62,176 nucleotides of DNA from Anaerolineales bacterium (GCA_026129335.1 JAHCIH010000011.1:1-62176); one strand, 5' to 3'. Positions 31,960-42,349 are shown, counted from the first letter of the stretch. Made by a program: numbers and translations. The notes: generated by a model from the letters alone, not told the origin.

Positions 31960-33681
31960 CTACTTCTCCGGCTCTAAGCCCGCCGTCACGGCGGGCTCGC
32001 CGCCAGCGGCGGGGTTGAAGCCCTGGCCGCCCGGCCCATCCGAGCCGGCATGCGCCGCGGCCGGCTTCGCCGCCAACCCCGCGGCCGCCAGGCGGGCCTG
32101 CTTCTCGATCTCCAGCTCCACCGCGGCCAGTTGCTCCGCAGCGGCCTGGCGCATCACCTCGCCGGGGTCGCTCTCGCCGATCTGCTCCAACGCCCGCTGG
32201 CGGCTGTAGCCCAGGTCGCGCACCGCCATGCTGGCGGCGTTGATCCGCGCCATGCGGTCGGTGGGCACATCGGCAGTCAGCTCCACGTCCACCGCCAAGC
32301 CGGCTAGCTCACCGGGCGCGATGCGGATCGGCTCGCCGCGTCCGCGGCGCCCGTCGCGGCCCTCCAACGGCTGGCCGCTGTGCTGCAGCCATTCCAGCAT
32401 CAGCCCGAAGACCTCGCTGAGCGCCTCCTCGGCCAGTTCCTTGTACGGGGCCAGGGCCTTCATGCCGCTCTGCGTGGCCAGGTTCAGCGTGGCGTAGCCC
32501 GTGCCGGCCGGATAATCGCCGCTCTGCAGCACCCGCGGCACGGTGCTCTTGCCGATGCGCTCGGCGGCGCGGCGGGCGATGGCCTCCAGGCCCTGGTCCA
32601 TGCCGGGCGGCTCCAACGCATCCAGCTTGTGGCCGGGCGGCACATAGGCCGGGCGGCCCGGCTCGCCGTAGTCCACATCCACGCCGTCGCTGGGGCCCTC
32701 GATCTTCATGCGCGGCGCGGCGGCGTAGGCGATCACCTCCGAGGCCAGCAGCGTCTCGACGATGTTCAAGGTATCCCACTCCCCCGAAGTAAAGATGGAA
32801 TACAGCAGCGGGATGCGCTGCTGGCCGCCGCTCTCCTCCAGCGTAGTGCCGCCCACTTTGGCCGCCCAGGGCAGAAAGCCCAGGTCGTGCGGCTCACGCA
32901 GGATCTCCACCGGCCCGGCATCGCCGCCCGTTGGGGCGATCAGCCCGGTGCCGCCGGCTTGCGGCAGCGCCCACACGACGCGCTGCTCCAGGTCCATGTA
33001 GTCGTAGAGCGTGCAGTGGGTCAGCTCCGCGGGCTTGACCCCGCCGCGGCCGGTCGCTGCGGTTGCGGCCAGCCCCTTGGCGCGCGGCCCCCAAAAGTCC
33101 AGCGCCTCGCGCAGGCTGATCACTTTCTTCATCAGCACCGCCTCCGCCATCCAATCCGAATAGCGCACATGCACCTGCTGCGGATTGCGCACCAGGATGG
33201 CGAAGGGGCCGAAGCGGGCCGCCATCCGCCCGCGGGCGGCCGCGGCCCGTTCGCCGAGCAGCCCGGCGGCGCCCTGCTGCTCCGGCAGGTAAACCACCTG
33301 GGCGACGACTTCGTCGTAGAGCAGCGCGCTGAGCACCACATCGCGCAGTACACTGGCCTGCCTGCGGCGGCCCGCGTTGCGGAAATGCCAGGCCAGGGCG
33401 CGCTCGATCTGCTCCGCCCGGGCGCGTTGCGCCGGCCCAGCGCCCAATGGCTGCACGCTCAGCCGCGGCGCCACGGAGCTGAGCACCCGCGCCCCCGCCC
33501 GCACCGCATCGTGCGGGTCGCTGCTGACCACTTTGTGGATCCACTTCAGCCCGGCCACATTGGGCGGCAGGCTCCACTGGTTGTGCCACATGGCGTCCAT
33601 GGCGCGCAGCATGCGCTCGCGCCCCGCATCGGCGGCGACCATTTCTTCGGCCAGGCTTTGGAAATGAAACAGGCTTTGCAT
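31960..33681 (-). CDS. Portal protein of the outer phage gene set
   Basis: 573 aa, start with AAGGGGG 5 nt upstream. It follows the DUF935/Mu-gp29-like portal pattern: WHNQWSLPPNVAGLKWIHKVVSSDPHDAVRAG, LAWHFRNAG, VLRDVVLSALLYDEVVAQVVYLP, a wing region around 200-330 and PYKELAEEALSEVFGLMLEWLQHSG. The C-terminal Ala/Gly-rich tail is likely disordered. No stop or frameshift. Together with scaffold and capsid genes it would make a procapsid. Confidence 0.75.
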   Translation of the reverse strand: MQSLFHFQSLAEEMVAADAGRERMLRAMDAMWHNQWSLPPNVAGLKWIHKVVSSDPHDAVRAGARVLSSVAPRLSVQPLGAGPAQRARAEQIERALAWHFRNAGRRRQASVLRDVVLSALLYDEVVAQVVYLPEQQGAAGLLGERAAAARGRMAARFGPFAILVRNPQQVHVRYSDWMAEAVLMKKVISLREALDFWGPRAKGLAATAATGRGGVKPAELTHCTLYDYMDLEQRVVWALPQAGGTGLIAPTGGDAGPVEILREPHDLGFLPWAAKVGGTTLEESGGQQRIPLLYSIFTSGEWDTLNIVETLLASEVIAYAAAPRMKIEGPSDGVDVDYGEPGRPAYVPPGHKLDALEPPGMDQGLEAIARRAAERIGKSTVPRVLQSGDYPAGTGYATLNLATQSGMKALAPYKELAEEALSEVFGLMLEWLQHSGQPLEGRDGRRGRGEPIRIAPGELAGLAVDVELTADVPTDRMARINAASMAVRDLGYSRQRALEQIGESDPGEVMRQAAAEQLAAVELEIEKQARLAAAGLAAKPAAAHAGSDGPGGQGFNPAAGGEPAVTAGLEPEK

Positions 33682-33812
33682 GAAACCCCCTTTGTTAGTA
33701 ATCAGTAACTAGTAATTAGGAATCAGGCAATTAATGCACAGATGAGTCGAACCTTGTAGAAGGAAGTGGACTCGTCAAGCCAATCAGCAGTCAGCGATCA
33801 GCACTCAACAAT
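33682..33812. repeat. AATCAGTAACTAG/AATCAGC-type repeats between portal and nitrilase genes
   Basis: Two repeated tracts: AGTAATCAGTAACTAGTAAT near 33698 and CAATCAGCAGTCAGCGATCA near 33780. No ORF; the tract divides the outer phage operon from chromosomal genes. Confidence 0.6.
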
Positions 33813-34580
33813 CTACTCCCTCACATCCCGCGGATAGGTCGCCTTGGCCGCCTCAGCGCGAGCCGAGTCGATCTCCACCGTGACGAAAGGCTGCTCGGCG
33901 CTGGTGACCGCCAGCACTTCGCCGTCCGGGTCGCTGACCCAGCCGGCGCCGCCCCACTCGAAGCCGCGGCCCTGACCGCTGCGGTTGGACGACAGGCAGT
34001 AGGCCCCTGCCATCACGCCCATCACCCGCCCGCCGGCGATCCACTTGTCCACGCTGCGTTTCTCGGTGGCGCGTGGGTTGACCAGCAGGTGGACACGCTG
34101 GCGGGCGTAACCGCGGGCATGCTCGCCGAACCACAGGTCCGAGCAGATCATGAAGCCCACCTTGACATCGCCGGCCTGGGCCGCTTCGAAGCGCGGCTCC
34201 GCGTTGCGCCCGTACCAGCTGGCCTCCCAGAAGCCGGCTTCGTCCGGCAGGTAATACTTGCGATGGGCAAAGCTCGCCTCGCCGCCCTGCCAGATAAACC
34301 CGTCGTTGTAGCGCCCGCCGTCCTGTGTCACTGCGCGGCTGCCCAGCACCAGCGGCGCGCCCAGCCCGCCGAGGCGCGGCAGCCACTTGGCGTGGGCGTC
34401 GGCGCTGGCTTGCCAGGCGGCCGCGTCCGGCTGCGGCTCGTAGCACAGCCAGGGGTGGAAGGGCATCTCGGGCAGCAGCACCAGGTCGCTGCCCTCGGCG
34501 GCCACGTGCGCCGCCAGCGCTTCGAAAGCGGCTTCCATCTCGTCCGCCGCGTCGGGGAATTGGGTCACGGTGACTTTCAT
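33813..34580 (-). CDS. Carbon-nitrogen hydrolase (nitrilase superfamily)
   Basis: 255 aa from ATG 34580 (AGGAGC 7 nt upstream). The catalytic triad is visible: Glu in LLPEMPFHP, Lys in AHRKYYLPDE and Cys in GFMICSDLWFGEHA. Length and motifs fit the amidase/carbamoylase branch of the nitrilase family. Cytoplasmic. It is 10 nt downstream of the GNAT gene and probably co-transcribed. The substrate cannot be inferred. Confidence 0.9.
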   Translation of the reverse strand: MKVTVTQFPDAADEMEAAFEALAAHVAAEGSDLVLLPEMPFHPWLCYEPQPDAAAWQASADAHAKWLPRLGGLGAPLVLGSRAVTQDGGRYNDGFIWQGGEASFAHRKYYLPDEAGFWEASWYGRNAEPRFEAAQAGDVKVGFMICSDLWFGEHARGYARQRVHLLVNPRATEKRSVDKWIAGGRVMGVMAGAYCLSSNRSGQGRGFEWGGAGWVSDPDGEVLAVTSAEQPFVTVEIDSARAEAAKATYPRDVRE

Positions 34581-34590
34581 TGCACAGCTC

Positions 34591-35001
34591 CTATAACGTT
34601 TCACCCGGCCGGAGTATCCAGGCGCTGGGATGCTGCTCCATACCGATGCGCGGGTAATAGTCCACCGCCGCCGGGGCGGCCAGCAGGATCAGCGTGGCAC
34701 CCGGCTCCAGCGCCGCCTGGGTGCGGCGGATGAGCTCCTTGCCGATGCCCATGCGCTGGTGGCTGGCAGCCACCGCCAGGTCGGAGAGGTAGCAGCAATA
34801 GCACCAGTCGGTCAGCGAGCGCGCCAGGCCGACCAGCTGCCCGCCGTCCCAAGCCGTCACCATCAGGTCGGCCTCGGCCAGCATGCGCGCCATGCAGTCG
34901 CGGTCGTCCACCGGGCGGCGTACGCCCAATGTGGAGGCGCGGTAGACCTCAATGAAAGCGTCAAGTTCCAGCGGGGGGTTGATTTTGTATTCGATGGTCA
35001 T
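34591..35001 (-). CDS. GNAT-family N-acetyltransferase
   Basis: 136 aa. The acetyl-CoA-binding motif is SHQRMGIGKELIRR (Q/R-x-x-G-x-G), preceded by a beta strand LSDLAVA. Full-length for a minimal GNAT domain. Probably co-transcribed with the nitrilase gene. Substrate unknown. Confidence 0.88.
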   Translation of the reverse strand: MTIEYKINPPLELDAFIEVYRASTLGVRRPVDDRDCMARMLAEADLMVTAWDGGQLVGLARSLTDWCYCCYLSDLAVAASHQRMGIGKELIRRTQAALEPGATLILLAAPAAVDYYPRIGMEQHPSAWILRPGETL

Positions 35002-35012
35002 ACTTTAATTCC

Positions 35013-35254
35013 TCACCACAAAGCCACAAAGGGCACAAAGAAAAACGTCATTGCGAGGAGGCCCGGCGGAGCCAGGGCCGACGAAGCAATCTATGGGTAG
35101 CTTCTGCAAGTTGAAATGGCTTGCGTAAGCCTGCAGACGAGATTGCTTCGTCGCTTCGCTGGCTGCGCCGCTACGCTCCTCGCAATGACGGAAGACCTTG
35201 TGGTTGTTTCGTTATTTCTGCCATACGAAGAATTATTTTATCGGTTCCTTGTGG
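35013..35254. repeat. Nested dispersed repeats: ACCACAAAG ends around an inverted pair of ATTGCGAGG units
   Basis: Left ACCACAAAG… (35013) and right TTGTGGTT (35203, 35247) copies surround CGTCATTGCGAGGAG…AAGCAATCT (35046-35092) and its inverse AGATTGCTTCGTCG…CGCAATGACG (35140-35190). A third ATTGCGAGG copy is at 58889. No gene in this stretch. Confidence 0.7.
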
Positions 35255-36505
35255 TTATTTCTCTTTCTCAGCCCCGGCCATCCGCCGCAACCGTTCGCCG
35301 ACCCGCAGGTGCAAAACCAGATAGCCCAGCATGCCCGCCACGCCCAGCGCAAACGCGCCGTACCACACCCACTGCGGGGCGACCTGCTCCCACACCTGGC
35401 CGGCCAGATAGGGCCCGATCGCAAAGGGCAGCGCCCAGGAGAAATTGAACATCGCCAGGTAACGGCCGCGCATCTCCGCCGGGGCGAACAAGCTGGCCAC
35501 TGCCTGGCCCACCGGCGCGGCGACCATCTCGCCGAAGGTGAAAACCACTGCAGCCAAGAGCAGCAGCGGCAGCAGATTGGTCAGCCCGAAAGCCCCGAAG
35601 CCGATGGCGTAGAGCAGGCTGCCCAGAGCCAGCATGGGCAGCGGTGCATACTGCCCTATTTTGCGCGTCACCCAGAACTGCAGCAACACCACTAGCAGGG
35701 CGTTGGTCGCCAGTACATAGCTGTAGCCCAACGGCGGGATGCCGCCTACATCGCGCATATACACCGGCATGGTCGTATTCATCTGCGCGTAGGCCAGCAC
35801 CGGCAGGATGGAGATCACGATGAAAGCCATGTACGGCAGGTTGCCCAGCACGTGGCGGTAGCCCAGCAGCGCCTGGCCCAGGCCTTCGCCGCGCCCGGCC
35901 TGCGCCGCGGCGGCCGGCCGGGTCTCGGCCAGAGCGAAGAAGACGATCAGCGCGGTCAGCGCGCTCAACACCGCATCGGCGACGAAGAGGCGGAAGTATT
36001 CCGCCACGCCGCCGCCCGCCACCAGCAAGGCGGCGGCCAGCGGCCCGATCACCGCGGCGATGTTCACCACCACCCGCCAGATGCCAAAGCCGTCCGCCCG
36101 GCGGGCTGCTGGCAGCAGATCGGCCACCATGGCCGCCTGCGCCGGCCCGCCGATGTCCGAGAGGAAGCCGACCACCGCCGCCAGGGCAAACACCAGGCGC
36201 AGGTCGCTGGCGAGGCCAAGGAACAGGCTGATGCCGGCGCTGAACAGCAGCCCGGCGATCAGCATGAAGCGCCGGCCGAGCTTGTCGGTCAGCGCCCCGC
36301 TGGCAAAGCTGCCCAGGATGCCGAAGGCGGCCCACAGAAAGAACATCTCACCCAGTTCGGTCATGCTGATGCCGAAGCGGCTGGTGATATACAGGCCAAA
36401 ATAGGGCACCAGCAGGAAGCGCCCGGTCTGGTCGATCAGCGTGGCGCCCATCAAAATCCAGAACGGTCGCGGGAATTCTTTGGGATTGGTCAGGTCTTTG
36501 AGCAT
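35255..36505 (-). CDS. Major facilitator superfamily transporter
   Basis: 416 aa with about 12 hydrophobic helices. The loop motif GALTDKLGRRFML between helices 2 and 3 is the MFS motif A. A multidrug- or metabolite-efflux permease is likely (MdtG/YfcJ-like), but the substrate is unknown. Start ATG 36505 with AGGGGGA upstream. The C-terminus is a short charged tail. Confidence 0.88.
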   Translation of the reverse strand: MLKDLTNPKEFPRPFWILMGATLIDQTGRFLLVPYFGLYITSRFGISMTELGEMFFLWAAFGILGSFASGALTDKLGRRFMLIAGLLFSAGISLFLGLASDLRLVFALAAVVGFLSDIGGPAQAAMVADLLPAARRADGFGIWRVVVNIAAVIGPLAAALLVAGGGVAEYFRLFVADAVLSALTALIVFFALAETRPAAAAQAGRGEGLGQALLGYRHVLGNLPYMAFIVISILPVLAYAQMNTTMPVYMRDVGGIPPLGYSYVLATNALLVVLLQFWVTRKIGQYAPLPMLALGSLLYAIGFGAFGLTNLLPLLLLAAVVFTFGEMVAAPVGQAVASLFAPAEMRGRYLAMFNFSWALPFAIGPYLAGQVWEQVAPQWVWYGAFALGVAGMLGYLVLHLRVGERLRRMAGAEKEK

Positions 36506-36680
36506 CGTTCCCCCTGGCAGCGCTGGCTCCCTCGCAGGGCCATAACCCGTTCCCTGCAGGGCTCGTTTTTAAGCAATACAGACCAGCGCATGGAGCTGTG
36601 TTCTCGAGGCCAGTATACTCCAGGCTTTTTAAGCGCCTCGCGCAGCCCGAATTCTATGCAAAATCTTTAATCTGCAGGCA

Positions 36681-36831
36681 TTGCATTTTGAGTATCAGCA
36701 TATACAATATCGCTCATGAAAGCAGGACAGAGCACTGCTCTGCCACGGATGTATTAGCTAAGTGAGCGCGCATCCGCCTACGGCTGAGAACTGTAAAGGG
36801 TGACGAAGAAGTCACTGTTTACAGTTTTTTT
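36681..36831 (+). promoter_or_regulatory. Promoter and structured leader with terminator before the polyamine-type ABC operon
   Basis: TTGCAT (36681-36686), N16, TACAAT (36703-36708) form a promoter. The leader has a hairpin GG-CAGAG/CTCTG-CC (36725-36744, bulged A), a second stem CGGATG/CATCCG (36746-36776) and a terminator with arms ACTGTAAA/TTTACAGT (36790-36825), an inner GTGAC/GTCAC stem and seven T. The gene starts 28 nt later with its own AGGAGAG. Arrangement suggests an attenuator or riboswitch; no known class matches. Confidence 0.6.
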
Positions 36832-36858
36832 GTTGCCTGCTTACCAAAAGGAGAGAGA

Positions 36859-37929
36859 ATGAAGAAAACGCGTGTTTTGTTTGCTCTGTTGGTCGCCGCA
36901 GCCCTGCTGCTGGCCGCCTGCGCCGGAGGCCCCAGCGGCCCTGCCGAGCAGCGAAACGACAGCCTGATCGTCCTCGAATGGTCCGGCTACGAAGAGGAAA
37001 GCTACTGGGCGCCCTTCGCCGAAAAACACCCGGAGATCTACCCGGACTACGCGTTCTTTAGCGAAGACGCTGAAGCCCTGGCCAAGGCGCAAAGTGGCTT
37101 CTACTTCGACGTGGTGCACCCCTGCGGCAGCTGGTGGGGCCTGTACGTTGAGGCCGGCCTGGTGCAGCCCATCGACACCTCCCGCCTGGAGAACTTCGAC
37201 AAGCTCTTCCCCGAGCTCGTTGAGCACGGTGTGATCAACGGCCAGCAGTACTTCATCCCCTGGGATTGGGCCTATGAATCGATCACCGTGCGTACCGACC
37301 TGGTGGATGAACTGCCCACCTCCTGGGCCGATCTGTGGGACCCGCAGTACCGCGGCCAGATCGCCATCTTCGACTCCGGCGAATCGACCTTCTACACCGC
37401 CGCCCTGGCCCTGGGCCTTGACCCCTACAACACCACCCCGGAGCAGGATGAGCAGATCAAGCAGAAGCTCATCGAACTCAAGCCCAACCTGCTTACCTAC
37501 TGGGCCGACTACACCGAGATCAACCAACTGCTCGCCTCCGGCGATGTTGCCCTGGGCGCCAACACCTGGAACGATGCCTGGGCCACCCTGAACGACGAGG
37601 GCTACGAGGTGGAATATGTGGACCCGGCTGAGGGCCGCCTCAGCTACGCCTGCGGTTTCGGCATCTCCGCCAACAGCCGCAACGTAGACCTGGCCTACGA
37701 CTACATCGACGCGCTGATCGACGCCCAGTCCAACGCCAACATGGCCAATGACTACTACTACGGCGCGGCCAACCGCGACTCCGTGCCCCTGCTGGACCCT
37801 GACCTGGTGGACAAGTTCGGTTACGACGACCTGTCCGTGCTGGACGAGACCAACTTCCAGCACCCGCTCACCCAAGAGCAGCGCGAGAAGATGACGCGCA
37901 TCTGGAACGAGGTCAAGTCCGAGCAATAA
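36859..37929 (+). CDS. Polyamine-type ABC substrate-binding lipoprotein (PotD/F-like)
   Basis: 356 aa. Lipobox LLAAC with Cys21. The mature part has the PotD/PotF two-lobe pattern: LIVLEWSGYEEESYW, FYFDVVHPCGSWWGLYVEAGLVQPID, YFIPWDWAYESITVRTDLV and WADLWDPQYRGQIAIFDSG, up to SNANMANDYYYGAANRDSV. Trp and acidic residues typical of polyamine binding are present. First gene of the operon with two permeases and an ATPase. Confidence 0.9.
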   Translation: MKKTRVLFALLVAAALLLAACAGGPSGPAEQRNDSLIVLEWSGYEEESYWAPFAEKHPEIYPDYAFFSEDAEALAKAQSGFYFDVVHPCGSWWGLYVEAGLVQPIDTSRLENFDKLFPELVEHGVINGQQYFIPWDWAYESITVRTDLVDELPTSWADLWDPQYRGQIAIFDSGESTFYTAALALGLDPYNTTPEQDEQIKQKLIELKPNLLTYWADYTEINQLLASGDVALGANTWNDAWATLNDEGYEVEYVDPAEGRLSYACGFGISANSRNVDLAYDYIDALIDAQSNANMANDYYYGAANRDSVPLLDPDLVDKFGYDDLSVLDETNFQHPLTQEQREKMTRIWNEVKSEQ

Positions 37930-37991
37930 GCCTGCCTTGAAACCCTGCCGCCCCGTGCGCTGCACGGGGCGGCAGGTTGGGCAATGCAGCC

Positions 37992-38843
37992 ATGGAAACC
38001 AAACGCCGCCTCTTCGTGTTGATTGCGCCGCCCGCCATCGTGCTGGCGCTTTTCTTCCTCGCGCCCTTGGTCATCATGCTGCTCTACAGCTTCAAAGACA
38101 ACACCTTCGGCCCGCTGCTGCCGCTGACTTTCAAGCACTACATCACCTTCCTGCAAACGCCCTCGTTCTTCCGCCTGCTGCTCGACTCCAGCAAGCTGTC
38201 TTTCCTCACTGCGATCATTTCCATCATCCTGGCTTACCCGGTGGCCTACTTCCTGGTCTTCTACACCGGGGCCAGGCGGGTCATCCTGCTCACCCTGCTC
38301 ATCCTGCCCGCCTGGACCAGCTTCCTGCTGCGCGTGCTGGCCTGGAAGGTGATCCTCGGCTCCAACGGCCTGCTTAACCAAACGCTCATCGGCCTGGGCC
38401 TCATCCAGGAGGGCGCGCCCGTGCTGCTCTACAGCCAGTCGGCCGTGCTGATCACCCTGGTCTACGTATGGATCCCCTTCGCCGCCCTGCCGCTCTTCGC
38501 CGCCATGGAGCGCATCGACCCGCGGCTGCACGAAGCCGCCCAGGACCTGGGCGCTTCGCCGGGGCAGACTTTCTGGCGGGTGACCCTGCCGCTGACCATG
38601 CCCGGCGTGGCCTCGGCGTTCTTCTTCGTCTTCATCCCCACCCTGGGCGAGTGGGTCACACCCACCCTGGTGGGCGGGGTGACCGGCATCATGTACGGCA
38701 ACCTGATTCAAGACCAGTTTGCCCGCGCGCTCAATTGGCCGCTGGGTGCGCTGCTCAGCCTGGTTTTGCTGGTGCTGGTGGCCGCCTTTAGCTACGTATT
38801 CAACCGCTTCATCCCCATCACCGAAGTACCGGTGTCCACCTGA
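37992..38843 (+). CDS. ABC transporter permease (PotB-like)
   Basis: 283 aa from ATG 37992 (a TTG five codons earlier is also open). Six hydrophobic helices; EAA loop of the PotB type: HEAAQDLGASPGQTFWRVTLPLTMPG. Stop overlaps the next gene's ATG (TGATG). It forms the channel with 38843-39649. Confidence 0.9.
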   Translation: METKRRLFVLIAPPAIVLALFFLAPLVIMLLYSFKDNTFGPLLPLTFKHYITFLQTPSFFRLLLDSSKLSFLTAIISIILAYPVAYFLVFYTGARRVILLTLLILPAWTSFLLRVLAWKVILGSNGLLNQTLIGLGLIQEGAPVLLYSQSAVLITLVYVWIPFAALPLFAAMERIDPRLHEAAQDLGASPGQTFWRVTLPLTMPGVASAFFFVFIPTLGEWVTPTLVGGVTGIMYGNLIQDQFARALNWPLGALLSLVLLVLVAAFSYVFNRFIPITEVPVST

Positions 38844-39649
38844 TGAAACGCGAGTTTGGGAAGTGGCTGGGGTGGGCATATTACCTGGCGCTGCTCTTTT
38901 TCCTGCAGCTGCCCATCCTCCTACTGATCATCTTCTCGTTCAACGATTCGGTGCTGCTAGTCTTCCCGCTCAAGGGCTTCACCCTGGATTGGTATCGCCA
39001 GTTGCTCGGGGCGCGCGAACTACTCAACGCCGCCCGCAACAGCCTGATGGTCGGCTTGATTTCATCGGCGGTGGCCACCGGCCTGGGCACGATGGGGGCC
39101 ATCGCGATCTCACGCTACAACTTCCCCGGCCGGCAGTTCTTCCTCAACATCGCCACCCTGCCCCTGGTCATCCCCTACGTGGTGCTGGGCGTGGCCATGC
39201 TCATCCTTTTCCAAGCCTTGGGCATTACGCTTAGCCTGTGGACCATCACCATCGGCCACGCCATCATCAACATTCCCTACGTGATGCTCATCGTCGCCGC
39301 GCGGCTCTCCGGCTTCGCCAACAACCTCGAGGAAGCCGCCATGGACCTGGGCGCCACCTACTGGGGCACGCTGATGCGCATCACCCTGCCCATTTCCGCC
39401 CCGGCCCTCGTGGCCGCCTTCCTGTCTTCATTTACTCTGTCCTTCGACGAGTTCTCGCTGGCCTTCTTCCTGGCCGGCACGGACAACACGCTACCGGTGT
39501 ATCTGTACTCGCAGCTGCGCTTCCCCAACCGCCTGCCGTTGGCCATCACCACCGCCGCGGTGGTCATCCTGGTCTCGGTCGCCATCCTGCTCGTCTCCGA
39601 GTGGCTGCGCCGCCTGGGCGTGGAACGAAACGCCCGCCAGGGCCGCTAA
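38843..39649 (+). CDS. ABC transporter permease (PotC-like)
   Basis: 268 aa, six helices. EAA loop LEEAAMDLGATYWGTLMRITLPISAPA, and FTLSFDEFSLAFFLAGTD typical of PotC. Translationally coupled with the preceding permease. Confidence 0.92.
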   Translation: MKREFGKWLGWAYYLALLFFLQLPILLLIIFSFNDSVLLVFPLKGFTLDWYRQLLGARELLNAARNSLMVGLISSAVATGLGTMGAIAISRYNFPGRQFFLNIATLPLVIPYVVLGVAMLILFQALGITLSLWTITIGHAIINIPYVMLIVAARLSGFANNLEEAAMDLGATYWGTLMRITLPISAPALVAAFLSSFTLSFDEFSLAFFLAGTDNTLPVYLYSQLRFPNRLPLAITTAAVVILVSVAILLVSEWLRRLGVERNARQGR

Positions 39650-39678
39650 AATACAAAGAAGAAGGTTTGCCCTAACGA

Positions 39679-40851
<1,173 letters not shown>

Positions 40852-40857
40852 CACAAC

Positions 40858-40891
40858 AAAAAAGCCGCACCCAAAGGGTGCGGCTTTTTTT
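40858..40891 (+). terminator. Terminator of the ABC operon
   Basis: Arms AAAGCCGCACCC/GGGTGCGGCTTT, loop AAA, run of seven T. The A-rich left side can also end the converging secreted-protein gene. Confidence 0.9.
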
Positions 40892-40908
40892 AGCAGTATG
40901 GCGGCGGC

Positions 40909-41604
40909 TTAGTAGCCGATCGTCATTGGGAAGCTGCCGTTGTGCATGCGCACCTTGTACTCGCCGGGCGGCACTAGGGCCTGGCCGGTAATCTTGTCCG
41001 AGAACAAAATGCGGCCGTGATAGCTGCCATCCCAATAGCCGTCACTCACCAGGTCGAGCGGGAAGGTGCCATTGGCGCCCACCGCAACGATCCAGCAGTC
41101 GCCACCGTTGACATTCCAAGTGGCGCCAACGCCGTCTGGGCCATAGTGACCCTTGTCAGAGTCCACAGACAGCAGCCGACACATCACCTTGTCTACCTGC
41201 GGTTTGCCCAAGGCGGAGACCATCTCCCAATTGAAGCGCTCATCACCCTCAGCACCGAAAGACAAGCGCACTTCCGCATAACTGCTCGTGTTGATGGTTA
41301 CCGTGGCTGAGGAATTGTTCACGCAGACATGCGGATAACGACCATCCGACAAGTCGACTTGGGGGAGTGGGAAGAACGTATGGGGCACGATGATCGGTTG
41401 GTCGCCCGCAGCGCGGTATTCAAAGCACGAAGACCAATTGCGTGTGCTGGTGAACTTAATCGTTATTGAGTCAGTGGTGACATCAATCACCTCGTAATAA
41501 GCGTAATTTCCGGCCTTATTACTGGCGTTATCAGCAAAAGCCACCGATACAAGCACCAGCGACAACAGGACTGCAACAAGTGCAGCGTTAATCATCCGTT
41601 TCAT
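40909..41604 (-). CDS. Secreted protein of unknown function
   Basis: 231 aa. A Sec signal peptide (MKRMINAALVAVLL…) with cleavage after AFA near residue 24. The mature protein is beta-rich, with five cysteines and many Asn-x-Ser/Thr and aromatic residues, as in extracellular adhesin or carbohydrate-binding modules. Start with CAGGAG upstream. Divergent from the XRE regulator gene across a 270-bp AT-rich operator region. No family recognised. Confidence 0.75.
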   Translation of the reverse strand: MKRMINAALVAVLLSLVLVSVAFADNASNKAGNYAYYEVIDVTTDSITIKFTSTRNWSSCFEYRAAGDQPIIVPHTFFPLPQVDLSDGRYPHVCVNNSSATVTINTSSYAEVRLSFGAEGDERFNWEMVSALGKPQVDKVMCRLLSVDSDKGHYGPDGVGATWNVNGGDCWIVAVGANGTFPLDLVSDGYWDGSYHGRILFSDKITGQALVPPGEYKVRMHNGSFPMTIGY

Positions 41605-41661
41605 ATGAGTCGATCTCCTGTAGGTTTGTTGGTTGGTACAAAGTCATTACAATTCCACCTC

Positions 41662-41726
41662 TTTACAAACCACCTCCTCCATTTACAGGTAAACCTTTGA
41701 AGCCAGTAAACCTTACAATTTTGTAA
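41662..41726. promoter_or_regulatory. Operator cluster between secreted protein and XRE gene
   Basis: Repeated TTTAC/GTAAA motifs: TTTAC 41662, TTTAC-AG-GTAAA 41682-41693, GTAAA 41706, TTACAA-TT-TTGTAA 41713-41726. They sit upstream of the minus-strand secreted protein gene and may bind the XRE protein encoded at 41875. The rest of the gap (41605-41874) has no gene that I can see. Confidence 0.45.
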
Positions 41727-41874
41727 TTTAAATTTTACCATGTGTATAAAGACCTGTCAAATATGTAATGTTTGCGACGCAGGATAAATGTCCAGCAAGA
41801 GGTAACACTCGTATAATGCGGCAGGCCGCTTGTGCCCTCGCCTTTGGATTTAGTGACAATGGAAGTTTTTTTGG

Positions 41875-42225
41875 ATGGCAAATAATTTGCAAGAATTATC
41901 AGCATGGCTTGAACAGCAATACCTCGCCTGGCAGCAAAAGAAGGGCCGCCGGGTGACGCTTACCCAGTTCGCCAAGCAGATTGGCATCTCCCCTGCCCTG
42001 CTCAGCCATTACATGAACGGGATCCGCAAGCCCACCCGGGAAAACGTGCACAAGATTGCTAATCTTCTCGGGCCGGAAATCTATGATATTCTTGGGCACC
42101 TGCGGCCGGATACCAAATTACAGTACATTTCGCGCAATTGGGGCAAGTTATCGACCGCACAACAACAACATCTAATAGAGTGGATGGAGAAGAGCATTGA
42201 AGACCAAAACAGGGAGGACTCGTAA
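41875..42225 (+). CDS. XRE-family transcriptional regulator
   Basis: 116 aa. Helix-turn-helix: VTLTQFAKQIGISPALLSHYMNG followed by RKPTRENVHKIANLLG, a Cro/CI-type domain. The C-terminal part is helical and charged. Single-domain regulator, no effector domain. It probably regulates the divergent gene 40909-41604. Confidence 0.85.
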   Translation: MANNLQELSAWLEQQYLAWQQKKGRRVTLTQFAKQIGISPALLSHYMNGIRKPTRENVHKIANLLGPEIYDILGHLRPDTKLQYISRNWGKLSTAQQQHLIEWMEKSIEDQNREDS

Positions 42226-42349
42226 CAGCAAACGTCCGGTCACCCTTACACACCTGCACAAGACCTGGGAGAAGTTACCCACGACCGAGCGCTGGCGCAT
42301 CTTCATCAAATACCTCCTGGCTTTGCCACCCACCCGAAAAAAGCCATAA
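42197..42349 (+). CDS. Small overlapping ORF after the XRE gene
   Basis: 50 aa from TTG 42197, overlapping the XRE stop by 29 bp in another frame. Basic, with Trp-rich helix WEKLPTTERWRIFIKYLLALPP, protein-like composition. No strong ribosome site, so it could be unexpressed or could be joined to the XRE gene by a frameshift. Confidence 0.35.
   Translation: MKTKTGRTRNSKRPVTLTHLHKTWEKLPTTERWRIFIKYLLALPPTRKKP

Noticed and set aside
31096..33812. AATCAGC tracts as a CRISPR array
   Set aside because: Units are 7 bp, irregular, without spacers of constant length and without cas genes.
36681..36831. TPP riboswitch suggested by CTGAGA at 36784
   Set aside because: The second conserved part (ACCTGATC…) and the expected stems are absent, and the operon is of polyamine type.
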